Source: Deltaproteobacteria bacterium (GTDB lineage Bacteria; Myxococcota; XYA12-FULL-58-9; JABJBS01). Taken from it: 54,355 nucleotides of DNA. Of the stretch, positions 25,180-34,849 are shown one piece after another. The translations under genes and the position numbers were made by a program. The first letter of the stretch is position 1. Every line of letters starts with the position of its first letter. The DNA is taken from the NCBI GenBank assembly GCA_018668695.1, contig JABJBS010000364.1:1-54355 (forward strand), read 5' to 3'. Under the pieces are notes generated by a model, which searched no databases, was not told the origin of the DNA, and saw only the letters and a program-made list of their open reading frames with translations.

Positions 25180-25189
25180 TCGTGGCTCT

Positions 25190-25996
25190 TTACTCGCCGG
25201 CCTCGTCTGCAGGATTCACTCCGGTAAGAACCCAGAGCAGGGCGCTTTTAAGATTGCTGTAACCATTCGTGGTGGAGAGCCGAGTGCTGATATCGCCGCC
25301 CGCAGGTAAGTAGAGTGCTAAAGCGCCGTCTTCATCGTAGATATAAAAATCGTCTTTATTACCACCATGCATTGCCCAAACCGCATCCTCTGGGGTGTCT
25401 TGAAACAATGGATAAGTGCAGCGAAAAATAGCGTTACCAAGTTCATCGAAAATTTGGTTTCCTTCATCATCGTGTTCGAAGAGCATCCAATTTCGATATT
25501 CTTGGTCGGCTGCGTTGTCTTTGTTCACCGTTACAAATTGAACTTCGAAACCCGCGGCCTGGAGCTCTTTCCACATGGTATTCATATGCAGGGCTTGGTT
25601 TCGGCAGTATGCGCACCAGGCTGCATGAAGGCTTACCAGGGTGACGGTTCCGGAAAACATTTCTAAACCGTAAAAATTACCAAACTCAGGACTCATCGGT
25701 TGAAAATCCAAAAGGCTCCATTCGGGTACCGTGGCCCCTGGGCATGTTGGGCCCGGCTCGCATGGTACACCTATTTTTGTAAAGTCGATGGGCTCGGCGG
25801 GAACACTTTCCTCGTCTTCTAAATCAACCGCTGGATCGACGGGTTGAAGGTCGCTCGGTTCATCTCCCGAATCCTCTTGGGGAGTCGATTCCGATGTGTC
25901 ACCGGGCGCTTTAACTTGGTCGGTATCGTTGCCGGCTGAGAGACACCCGCTCAGGCATAAATGGGCGATGACAAGAATCGAGAGCAGGTTCTTCAT
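25190..25996 (-). CDS. Thioredoxin-like (TlpA/AhpC-type) lipoprotein
   Basis: 268 residues. Signal peptide with lipobox LCLSGC, then an acidic, Pro/Ser/Thr-rich linker of ~60 residues. The domain carries LVSLHAAWCAYCRNQALHMN (CxxC with Tyr-Cys), QFVTVNKDNAADQEYRNWML, and a later AVWAMHGGNKDDFYIYDEDG with the expected strand pair. It resembles extracytoplasmic thioredoxin-fold proteins that read or repair thiols in other lipoproteins. It converges on the rhodanese operon, suggesting a shared redox niche. Confidence 0.8.
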   Translation of the reverse strand: MKNLLSILVIAHLCLSGCLSAGNDTDQVKAPGDTSESTPQEDSGDEPSDLQPVDPAVDLEDEESVPAEPIDFTKIGVPCEPGPTCPGATVPEWSLLDFQPMSPEFGNFYGLEMFSGTVTLVSLHAAWCAYCRNQALHMNTMWKELQAAGFEVQFVTVNKDNAADQEYRNWMLFEHDDEGNQIFDELGNAIFRCTYPLFQDTPEDAVWAMHGGNKDDFYIYDEDGALALYLPAGGDISTRLSTTNGYSNLKSALLWVLTGVNPADEAGE

Positions 25997-26312
25997 GGGT
26001 TTCTCCGAAAGCTTTGCGCAACATAATCTTTTGCGCGGTCTTCGGCCAGGGCGAGTAGATTTTCTCTCGTGTTAAGTTGCAGTGGTGACGCGGTGCAGCA
26101 AGTTTGCTTGATTCGAGGGAGGAAGTACGCGTTTGGGGATCATTGGAGCCCTCGGCGTCTACTTTGACAAAACCGTGATATTGCTGACTTGACCTCAGGG
26201 TACCCACCGCCGAGATACTATGAGAGGAGCTGTTCAATCATTTTGGGCACTTGCACTCGAGTTAGAGTGACCATTGGTAACGGTGGTACGCAATATTACG
26301 TAAGGTCAGCTG
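25997..26312. other. Divergent intergenic region, no gene seen
   Basis: 316 bp between the redoxin lipoprotein (minus) and the acyltransferase (plus). Frames here are short and not protein-like. A TTGACC at about 26190 followed by GATACT/TACTAT at 19-21 bp resembles the long-spacer promoters used by MerR-type activators, with an internal GGGTACCC palindrome, but the match is weak. Confidence 0.4.
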
Positions 26313-26927
26313 ATGTTAGGTTTGATGAAAAAGGGCGTTGCCCATTTGGTATTCGGGGCGGCCGGTTGGTCCTTTAAGGGCGAAGCGCCGACGGCTCCAA
26401 AAACCGTGTTCATTGCAGCTCCCCACACAAGTAACTGGGATTTCGTTTTACTCGTTCTTTGTGCGTGGCACTTCGACCTTCATCTTCAGTGGCTTGGTAA
26501 AGATACGATATTCAAGAAGCCGTTTGGTGGTTTTATGAGAGCTCTGGGTGGCGTGCCGGTTGACCGCAGCAGCAGCCACAACTTGGTTGACCAGCTCAAA
26601 GCTGAGTATGCCAACTCCGAGCATATGCACCTTGCGATTCCACCAGCGGGAACACGCGGTTACCGGGACTATTGGAAAAGCGGTTTTTACCATGTTGCGG
26701 TTGGAGCAGATGTTCCTTTGGTCTTTGGTTTTCTTGATTACACGCGCAAAGAAGGTGGTATCGGCGGAGTCATCGATCTTACCGGCGATGTTAAAGTCGA
26801 TATGGACGAAGTTCGAAAATTCTACGAACAGACCGGCGCCCGTTTCCCGAAAAGAAAGTCACGTATTCGTCTGCGAGCTGAAGATGAAGTGACCGAAGAA
26901 GTTCAGCAGCGCGCCGCAGGTATGTAA
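26313..26927 (+). CDS. PlsC-like lysophospholipid / glycerol acyltransferase
   Basis: 204 residues from an ATG with AAGG upstream. The PlsC-type motif I is clear in IAAPHTSNWDFVLL (H-x4-D), with GGVPVDRSSSHN as the second motif. The third motif is PPAGTRGYRDYWKSGFY, where the usual glutamate of P-E-G-T-R is Ala, as in some distant members of this family. It probably acylates a lysophospholipid at the membrane surface. No clear membrane helix is visible. Length is shorter than PlsC (~240). The gene stands alone before the ALDH. Confidence 0.8.
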   Translation: MLGLMKKGVAHLVFGAAGWSFKGEAPTAPKTVFIAAPHTSNWDFVLLVLCAWHFDLHLQWLGKDTIFKKPFGGFMRALGGVPVDRSSSHNLVDQLKAEYANSEHMHLAIPPAGTRGYRDYWKSGFYHVAVGADVPLVFGFLDYTRKEGGIGGVIDLTGDVKVDMDEVRKFYEQTGARFPKRKSRIRLRAEDEVTEEVQQRAAGM

Positions 26928-27130
26928 CTTGATGCACTGACTCAGTGCGATATCCACTCTAAAGCAATTCATCGTTTAGATCGGCCCATCCATTGAGGCT
27001 GCTCCTTGACGCATAGCGTCCTTTTTTCCCGTCCACACATGCTTGACCTTAAGAGTTTGTAAGTGCATGAACGCACCGATTTGAGGATGGAAGTAGCACC
27101 ACCTATTTGAACGCGGATGGAGATAAAATC

Positions 27131-28651
27131 ATGCGGGATTTTTTGACTGAACTTGGAATCGAAGAAAACAACAGCGGTGTCATTTGTGGCGATTTGGTTA
27201 GCGCAAATGGAGCAATCATTGAAAGCCGTACACCGGTTGATGGCAGCCTGATCGCTAAGGTTCAAATGGCGACTGTAGAAGACTACGACCAAGTCGTTGG
27301 TAAAACGACGAAGGCATTCGAAAGCTGGCGTATGGTGCCTGCTCCAAAGCGTGGCGAAGTTATTCGCCAAATGGGAATGCTCCTACGCGACAAGAAAGCA
27401 GCTCTCGGTAAATTGGTAGCGCTTGAGTCGAGCAAGATTGTCGCTGAAGGTGAAGGCGAAGTTCAAGAAATGATCGATATCGCCGATTATGCCGTGGGCT
27501 TGTCTCGTCAGCTTTACGGACTCGACATCAAGAGCGAGCGTCCTTTGCACCGACTCGTTGAGCAGTGGCATCCACTTGGTTCCATGGGCATCATCAGCGC
27601 CTTCAACTTCCCGGTAGCAGTCTGGGCTTGGAATGCATACCTCGCAGCGGTTTGCGGAGATACGATGGTATGGAAACCATCTGAGAAGACTCCGCTTTGC
27701 GCAATTGCTTGCCAGAAGATTGCAGAGCAGGTTCTCGGCGACAACGGTTTCGAAGGTGTCATGGGACTTACAGTTGCAACGGCCGATCCGGTCGGTGAGC
27801 GTATGATTCAGGACAAGCGTCTTCCACTGATTTCAGCAACCGGTTCTACCCGAATGGGACGACGCGTGGGCGCCGTGGTTGCAGAGCGTTTTGGAAAGTC
27901 TATTCTGGAGCTGGGCGGCAACAATGCATTGGTTGTTATGGACGATGCGAATATGGACCTAGCTTTGGGTGGTGTTCTATTTGGCGCCGTGGGAACCGCA
28001 GGTCAGCGTTGTACGACGACCCGCCGTCTGCTTTTACAAAAAGATATTGCTGATAGCTTCATGGAGCGTTTGCTCAAGGCATATAAGCAAGTTCGTATTG
28101 GTAGCCCACTGGACTCAAACACGATGATGGGACCCCTTATCGATACAGATGCTGTGGACCAAATGATGACCTCACTCAAGCATGCTACGGAGCAGGGCGG
28201 TGAGATTTTACTCGGCGGCGAGAAGCTTGAAGGTGAAGCGTACCCTGGTGGCTGCTATGTAACCCCGGCGGTTGTTAAAGCGCACCCAGGTATGGACGTT
28301 GTGAAGAATGAGACCTTTGCTCCGATTCTTTACGTGATGACATTTGATACGCTTCAAGATGCGATCGACATTCAAAACGGTGTTGAGCAAGGTCTTTCAA
28401 GCGCTATTTTCACCGAGTCTATGCGAAATGCTGAAACCTTTGTTTCAGCAATGGGATCTGACTGCGGGATTGCAAATGTGAACGTTGGTACCAGTGGCGC
28501 TGAAATTGGCGGAGCATTTGGTGGCGAAAAAGAAACAGGGGGCGGGCGTGAGTCGGGCTCTGATTCTTGGAAAGCCTATATGCGCCGACAAACCCAAACC
28601 ATTAATTACTCCACAGAGCTGCCGTTGGCGCAGGGAATTGAGTTCGGATAA
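27131..28651 (+). CDS. ALDH7-family aldehyde dehydrogenase (aminoadipate-semialdehyde type)
   Basis: 506 residues from the ATG at 27131, with GGAG 8 nt upstream; a TTG 24 nt further up has no site. The N-terminus (FLTELGIEENNSG) and NFPVAVWAWNAYLAAVCGD place it in the ALDH7 / antiquitin group, whose best-known member oxidises alpha-aminoadipate semialdehyde in lysine breakdown. Catalytic residues are present: Glu in SILELGGNNALVV (~260) and Cys in AGQRCTTTRRLL (~293). Its TAA overlaps the pgk ATG (TAATG), an unusual coupling of an aldehyde oxidase to glycolysis. The substrate assignment is by family only. Confidence 0.9.
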   Translation: MRDFLTELGIEENNSGVICGDLVSANGAIIESRTPVDGSLIAKVQMATVEDYDQVVGKTTKAFESWRMVPAPKRGEVIRQMGMLLRDKKAALGKLVALESSKIVAEGEGEVQEMIDIADYAVGLSRQLYGLDIKSERPLHRLVEQWHPLGSMGIISAFNFPVAVWAWNAYLAAVCGDTMVWKPSEKTPLCAIACQKIAEQVLGDNGFEGVMGLTVATADPVGERMIQDKRLPLISATGSTRMGRRVGAVVAERFGKSILELGGNNALVVMDDANMDLALGGVLFGAVGTAGQRCTTTRRLLLQKDIADSFMERLLKAYKQVRIGSPLDSNTMMGPLIDTDAVDQMMTSLKHATEQGGEILLGGEKLEGEAYPGGCYVTPAVVKAHPGMDVVKNETFAPILYVMTFDTLQDAIDIQNGVEQGLSSAIFTESMRNAETFVSAMGSDCGIANVNVGTSGAEIGGAFGGEKETGGGRESGSDSWKAYMRRQTQTINYSTELPLAQGIEFG

Positions 28652-29838
28652 TGCAACTTCAAAAAATGACAGATCTGGATTTGGGTGGACGCACGGTTTT
28701 TATGCGTCTGGACCTAAATGCGCCGGTTAGGGATGGGGTCGTCACCAGCGATGCTCGTTTACGAGCAGCACTCCCGAGCATCGAGCATGCGCTTGAGCAA
28801 GGGGCACAGCTGGCGTTGGCATCCCATTTTGGCCGTCCTAAGGGTAAGCCGAACCCGGATTTTAGCCTCTTACCTGTAGGTTCTCGTTTGAGTGAACTCT
28901 TAGGTGTGGATGTCATTTTAGCCGATGATTGCACGGGTGAAGGAGTGCAGGGGTTACTTAAAGAGAAGCGCGCCAAAGGTGTGTTGCTTTTAGAGAACCT
29001 GCGCTTCAACCCAGGTGAGACCAAGAACGATGCAAACTTTGCTCGCGATTTAGCGCGACCCTTTGATATTTATATCAATGATGCGTTTGGTGCCTCGCAC
29101 CGTTCACATGCGTCGATTGTGGGCATGGCACGCCATGTTGAAAAAGCAGCTGCAGGTCTACTTCTAGAAAAAGAAGTGAGCGCACTCTCCAAGCTGGTCA
29201 ACGGTGCTGCAAAACCATTTGTGGCGGTTGTAGGCGGCGCGAAGGTCAGCGACAAGCTTGGCGTTCTCAATGCACTGCTGAAGAAAGCCGATGTTTTATG
29301 CATCGGTGGTGCGATGGCTTACACGTTCTTGAAAGCGCGCGACATCAAAGTAGGTGCTTCGCGAGTTGAAGAAGATAAGATACGGGTAGCTACCGAAGTG
29401 ATGGAGCGTGCTCGTCACCATGGTGTTGAAGTTCTCTTACCGGTTGATCATATTGCTGCATCAGATTTTTCTGAAGCTGCAAAGCCGCGTATTTTGGCCG
29501 ATGACCACATCGCCGATGACTTGATGGGGTTGGATATCGGCCCGATGACACGAGAGCGTTACGCGGAGAAAGTTCGCAACGCAGGCTCTCTCTTTTGGAA
29601 TGGTCCAATGGGCGTTTTCGAGTGGGATGCTTACGCAAAGGGCACAATGGCCATCGCTGACGCCGCTGCAAAATGCGCGGGTTACACGGTTGTTGGCGGG
29701 GGTGATTCCGTTGCTGCCGTTGAAAAGAGCGGCAAAGCCGACAAAATGAGTCATATCTCTACCGGTGGCGGTGCCAGTTTAGAGTTTCTTGAGAATGGAA
29801 CATTACCCGGTCTTGATGTACTCTCAACCAATTCTTAA
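28651..29838 (+). CDS. pgk: Phosphoglycerate kinase
   Basis: 395 residues, normal length. It transfers phosphate between 1,3-bisphosphoglycerate and ADP in glycolysis. Visible motifs: FMRLDLNAPVRDGVV (substrate binding), SHFGRPKG, ENLRFNPGE, the basic INDAFGASHRSHAS region, GGAKVSDKLGVL, and GGGDSVAAVEK near the C-terminus. Its start overlaps the aldehyde dehydrogenase stop, and tpiA follows after 23 bp. No gap gene is here. Confidence 0.97.
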   Translation: MQLQKMTDLDLGGRTVFMRLDLNAPVRDGVVTSDARLRAALPSIEHALEQGAQLALASHFGRPKGKPNPDFSLLPVGSRLSELLGVDVILADDCTGEGVQGLLKEKRAKGVLLLENLRFNPGETKNDANFARDLARPFDIYINDAFGASHRSHASIVGMARHVEKAAAGLLLEKEVSALSKLVNGAAKPFVAVVGGAKVSDKLGVLNALLKKADVLCIGGAMAYTFLKARDIKVGASRVEEDKIRVATEVMERARHHGVEVLLPVDHIAASDFSEAAKPRILADDHIADDLMGLDIGPMTRERYAEKVRNAGSLFWNGPMGVFEWDAYAKGTMAIADAAAKCAGYTVVGGGDSVAAVEKSGKADKMSHISTGGGASLEFLENGTLPGLDVLSTNS

Positions 29839-29861
29839 ACTTGGTTGATGGGAGCATACCT

Positions 29862-30614
29862 ATGCGTCGCTATGTGATTGCCGGTAACTGGAAAATGAAT
29901 AAAACGGTTGCCGAGGCAACTGAAACCGCGGCTGAACTTCGTAGACTTGTCGCTCAATTTCGGGACTGCGATATTATTATCGCTCCCACGTACACGGCCA
30001 TCTGGCCAGTTGCTCAAAAGCTGTCTGAATCCAATGTCTCGGTTTGTGCCCAAGAGGTATATTTTGAGAAGTCCGGTGCGTTTACCGGAGCCATCAGTGC
30101 AGAGATGGTTCAAGAAGCAGGATGCAAGTACGCATTGATTGGACACTCGGAGCGCCGACAAATTTTCGGTGAGACTTTAGAGACTTCTCGAAAAAGAATG
30201 CAGGCAGCTTTCGACGCAGGCTTAACGCCGATTCTGTGTATTGGTGAAACGTTGGAAGAGCGTGAAGCTGGACGTACGCTACAGGTTGTCGGAGAGCAGC
30301 TTGATGCCGCGATCGAGGGATTCGAACTCACAACGCTTGAAAATATGATTATTGCTTATGAGCCTGTTTGGGCTATCGGCACAGGCAAGGTGGCAACTCC
30401 TCAAGAGGCACAGGATGTTCACGCAGGAATTCGTGAAAGACTTCGCTACGTGGGTCAGGATTTAGCAACCGGTATGCGCCTGCTCTATGGCGGGAGCGTT
30501 AAGCCGGGCAATGCTAAAGAGCTAATGTCTCAAGAAGATATTGATGGTGTTCTCGTTGGAGGAGCCAGTCTTCAGGCTGAGTCATTTGCTGGAATCGTTA
30601 AGGCTCGGTCTTAA
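29862..30614 (+). CDS. tpiA: Triose-phosphate isomerase
   Basis: 250 residues from the ATG at 29862, preceded by GGAG; the frame's TTG at 29841 is unlikely. It interconverts dihydroxyacetone phosphate and glyceraldehyde 3-phosphate. Catalytic features: AGNWKMNK (Lys), IGHSERRQIFGE (His) and AYEPVWAIGTGKVATPQEAQ (Glu), then the phosphate loop LYGGSVKPGN. Follows pgk in the same direction. Confidence 0.97.
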   Translation: MRRYVIAGNWKMNKTVAEATETAAELRRLVAQFRDCDIIIAPTYTAIWPVAQKLSESNVSVCAQEVYFEKSGAFTGAISAEMVQEAGCKYALIGHSERRQIFGETLETSRKRMQAAFDAGLTPILCIGETLEEREAGRTLQVVGEQLDAAIEGFELTTLENMIIAYEPVWAIGTGKVATPQEAQDVHAGIRERLRYVGQDLATGMRLLYGGSVKPGNAKELMSQEDIDGVLVGGASLQAESFAGIVKARS

Positions 30615-30624
30615 ATAAAGCGCA

Positions 30625-30662
30625 AAAAAAAAGCTTCCTGTATTTCTACAGGAAGCCTTTAA
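30625..30662. terminator. Bidirectional terminator between tpiA and secG
   Basis: GCTTCCTGT (30634-30642) and ACAGGAAGC (30649-30657) form a perfect 9-bp stem with a 6-nt loop. A nine-A run at 30625-30633 gives T9 for minus-strand transcripts (secG), and CTTTAATTCTT serves the plus strand (tpiA) more weakly. Confidence 0.9.
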
Positions 30663-30692
30663 TTCTTCGAGTTGTAACCTAAGCTACTTCGT

Positions 30693-31115
30693 TTATTCGG
30701 CAGGCGCTTCCGCTGGTTTAGCCGGTGCTGCATCTACTGGAACTGCTTCAGCTGCCGGAGCTGCTGCCGCTGTATCTGCCTCAGCTGGTGCTGCCTCAGT
30801 TGGAGCTGCATCTGCTGGCGCTGCTTCAGCTGCCGGAGCTGCTGCTGCAGGTGCTTCTTTCTGAAGGGCATCTTTGACGACTGATCGGTTATCAGAGCCC
30901 ATCATGGATAACGTCAAAGACGTACACATGAAAACAATCGCTGCAAACGTTGTAAACTTGCTCAAGAATGTTCCTGCACCACGTCCACCAAAGACCTGAG
31001 CACTTGCTCCGCCTAGGGCTGCTCCCATACCGCCGCCTTTACCAGACTGCAGAAGAATAGAGAGAATGAGAACAATGGATACAAAAATATGAATGACTGT
31101 AAGAAAGATTTCCAT
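30693..31115 (-). CDS. secG: SecG preprotein translocase subunit with long Ala/Pro tail
   Basis: 140 residues. The first ~70 are a standard SecG: membrane helix (ILSILLQSGKGGGMGAALGG with the conserved GKGGGMG), FGGRGAGTFLSKFT, second helix AAIVFMCTSLTLSMM. The last ~55 residues are a low-complexity Ala/Pro/Glu tail. SecG assists SecYE in protein export. The Ala-rich tail is common in some deltaproteobacteria and is probably disordered. It lies downstream of the tRNA-Leu on the minus strand. Confidence 0.93.
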   Translation of the reverse strand: MEIFLTVIHIFVSIVLILSILLQSGKGGGMGAALGGASAQVFGGRGAGTFLSKFTTFAAIVFMCTSLTLSMMGSDNRSVVKDALQKEAPAAAAPAAEAAPADAAPTEAAPAEADTAAAAPAAEAVPVDAAPAKPAEAPAE

Positions 31116-31211
31116 AGCGTCCGCCGTTTAGCGCTTGAGTTAAAGCCAAGCGCGGGCTGGGTCTTTTCGTTAAGCTTGGAGGCTTTGTGAAATGACCTTA
31201 GAAGTCTGAAG

Positions 31212-31298
31212 TGGTGCGGCGGAGAGGACTCGAACCTCCACGGTATTGCTACCGCCAGCCCCTCAAGCTGGTGCGTCTACCAATTCCGCCACCGCCGC
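31212..31298 (-). tRNA. tRNA-Leu (anticodon GAG)
   Basis: 87 nt including the encoded CCA (31212-31214 on the plus strand reads TGG). The acceptor stem GCGGCGG / CCGCCGC is perfect. The anticodon loop TTGAGGG gives GAG, with stems CCAGC/GCTGG. The long variable arm typical of class II leucine tRNAs is present, followed by the T-arm GGAGGTTCGAGTCCTC. It lies before secG, the arrangement seen in enterobacteria (secG-leuU). Confidence 0.97.
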
Positions 31299-31465
31299 AC
31301 GAGGAAGCGTGGATTACCAGCCCTAGATATTTCTGTCAACGTACTGGCGCACGGCTTGATACAAAGATGATCTGTGAAAGCTCCCTACGGGGGCTAGAAT
31401 TGGTTATGATGGAGCAGTAGCATCTATGTATTCGCTAAGATCCTGTTTTTTATAAGGGAATTTCC

Positions 31466-32800
31466 TTGAAGCTTCGCGGTAAAATAGGTTTAGCCATCAC
31501 CGGTTTTATTCTTACGACTCTTTTGGTCGGCGGTTTTTTTCGATTTGAGGCCGAAAGAGAGATTTATCGCTCCCAAATGGTTCAGCGTGGCATCGCTCTT
31601 TTGAGATCTTTGGCGATCCCATGCAGCATTGCGATGGCCAATCATGACAGTTCTCGGCTCGACGATTATCTCGCAGGGTTTGTCGAAAGCGGTCGCGAGA
31701 TGGATATCGTTTATCTCACGATTCTCGATCCACAGCGCAGGGTTCTTTCTGATACGCGAGCTGGGTTTTTCCAGAAGGTTCTAGACGACGAATTTATGAA
31801 AAAGGCAGCTTCAACAACGGGAGCAAGTTTTAGAACGACGGTCCTGGATAATCAGGAGGCGATTGAGGTGGCGGTGCCGGTTGTCAGCGGCTTGCGTTGG
31901 GGGACACTGGTGGCCGGCTTTCGCCTGGATCGATTGGAACAGGAACTTGCTCAGAGGAAAGTGCGGTTTACTTTAGCGGCCAGTGTTATCGCGCTTTTGG
32001 CGGGGTTGGTTGGTTTTTGGGTTTTGTCGAAGCTGGTCGTCACGCCGGTGGTGCGGATGCGCAATATGGCAGAGCGCTTTGGGCTTGGAGACCACGACGC
32101 CCGGGTGAACCACAATGAGCGCTGGGATGAGCTTGGTGAGCTTGGCCGTCAGCTCAACCATATGGCCGATGAGATCCAGAATTATACCCACGGTCTGGAG
32201 ACTTTGGTTGAAGAGCGTACTCAGGAGCTTGCCGAGTCCAATCTCATGCTTCGACAAGCGAATACTGCGCTCGAATCGTTGGCTCGCACCGATGAACTCA
32301 CAGGTTTATGCAACCGTCGCCATTTCATGAGCCAGCTTGAACTTGAAGTAGCAAGAGGCCGCAGAACCGTGCATCGCTTCACTTTGATCATGTTAGATTT
32401 GGACCATTTTAAGCACTATAACGATTCCAATGGGCACCCGATGGGGGATTCGTTGCTTAAAGTTTTCTCTCAGCTCCTGCAGCAAACGCTGCGGCAAACG
32501 GACTTGATTGGTCGTTATGGCGGGGAAGAGTTTATCATCATGCTCCTCGATACGTCGCCTGATGAAGGCTTGCGCGCTGCCGAAAAGCTTCGATTGGCGA
32601 TTAACGATGCTTCTTTTCCAGCGGGTAAAAATCAGCCAGGTGGTCAGGTTACGGCGAGCTTTGGGGTTTCATTTTTCCCGTCCCATGCTCAAACCGAGCA
32701 CGAGCTTATCGAGTGCGCTGATAGGGCCCTCTATTTATCCAAGGAAAAGGGTCGCAACTGTGTTTCAACTTGGAGTGATTTAGCGCAGACGCGCTCCTAG
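31466..32800 (+). CDS. HAMP-GGDEF diguanylate cyclase with periplasmic sensor
   Basis: 444 residues from a TTG with AAGGGA upstream. An N-terminal membrane helix (IGLAITGFILTTLLVGGFF) leads to a periplasmic sensor of ~120 residues, PAS/dCache-like (VYLTILDPQRRVLSDTRA), then a second helix (~173-190) and a HAMP domain. The GGDEF domain has GRYGGEEF near residue 352 and an RQTD inhibitory site. It should make c-di-GMP in response to a periplasmic signal. The gene 56 bp downstream encodes a PhnD-like binding lipoprotein, a plausible sensor partner. Confidence 0.92.
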   Translation: MKLRGKIGLAITGFILTTLLVGGFFRFEAEREIYRSQMVQRGIALLRSLAIPCSIAMANHDSSRLDDYLAGFVESGREMDIVYLTILDPQRRVLSDTRAGFFQKVLDDEFMKKAASTTGASFRTTVLDNQEAIEVAVPVVSGLRWGTLVAGFRLDRLEQELAQRKVRFTLAASVIALLAGLVGFWVLSKLVVTPVVRMRNMAERFGLGDHDARVNHNERWDELGELGRQLNHMADEIQNYTHGLETLVEERTQELAESNLMLRQANTALESLARTDELTGLCNRRHFMSQLELEVARGRRTVHRFTLIMLDLDHFKHYNDSNGHPMGDSLLKVFSQLLQQTLRQTDLIGRYGGEEFIIMLLDTSPDEGLRAAEKLRLAINDASFPAGKNQPGGQVTASFGVSFFPSHAQTEHELIECADRALYLSKEKGRNCVSTWSDLAQTRS

Positions 32801-32856
32801 TGACTTAAAGTACAGCAATGTTGAAATAATTAGTTCATCTGGTTGGTTCCCTACCC

Positions 32857-34160
<1,304 letters not shown>

Positions 34161-34222
34161 GACTCAGTTTTAAACACTGATTGAAGATAACGCCCAGAAT
34201 TGGCGCCCCGCTGGAAACTTTT

Positions 34223-34849
34223 TCAGTAGGGAATCCCATAGCTCCAAAACAAACTGCCCGTCGTTTTTTGATTATCCAGAAGGTCGTTAAGAACTTTTCC
34301 GCCGGGACGTGTTCGCTCTTTGTGACGAACCGTATCGAAGGTGATTCTTCGCGGCCCCCCTGAGAAGCGACCGAGAGCGTGAACAGTTCCATCTGAGTCG
34401 ACCGACTCCACCAATGCTACCTGAGTAGGAAATGGGTTCGACTCACTCGGTTCCGGGCCCAGGAAGACCAAATCGCCCGGTTTGGGGGCTTGCTTGAAAA
34501 GTGATCCTCGAGACAACGCGGATTGGTAGAGCATCGCCATTCCATGCATTTCTTCGTCCTCAAAGCTGTGTGGGTTGATTAAGTCGAGTCCCGCTTCCCA
34601 CCAAGCTGCCCTTACAAAGCCTACAGGATCGGGTTCGAAGATAAGGCCACGGGCTTGAGGTTTCCGAGTCAAAAGCGTTTGAGCTGCTTTGACGGCGATA
34701 GAACGCTGCGCTTCTCGGGACACGTTCGAGCCGGTTACTCGCAAGGGCGCATCTTTGGGTATCACCCGGTGAAGCAAGGGCGGCATAAAAGGCGTGTTAC
34801 AGCCCTGGCTCAGGAGGCTTAAGAGTATCAGTGGAAGAAGGCGACGCAT
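34223..34849 (-). CDS. NlpC/P60-like lipoprotein, catalytic residues lost
   Basis: 208 residues from the ATG at 34849 (MRRLLPLILLSLLSQGC), which gives a clear lipobox; the frame extends upstream to 34945 into the neighbour. The domain follows the NlpC/P60/CHAP-type pattern: PDPVGFVRAAWWEAGLDLIN where D-C-S-G-F-V is expected, and PTQVALVESVDSDGTVHALG where T-H-V is expected. The Cys is replaced (region reads DPVG) and the His by Gln, so it is probably not an active peptidase. It overlaps the YkgJ-like gene by 53 bp. It may bind peptidoglycan or be a structural remnant. Confidence 0.65.
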   Translation of the reverse strand: MRRLLPLILLSLLSQGCNTPFMPPLLHRVIPKDAPLRVTGSNVSREAQRSIAVKAAQTLLTRKPQARGLIFEPDPVGFVRAAWWEAGLDLINPHSFEDEEMHGMAMLYQSALSRGSLFKQAPKPGDLVFLGPEPSESNPFPTQVALVESVDSDGTVHALGRFSGGPRRITFDTVRHKERTRPGGKVLNDLLDNQKTTGSLFWSYGIPY

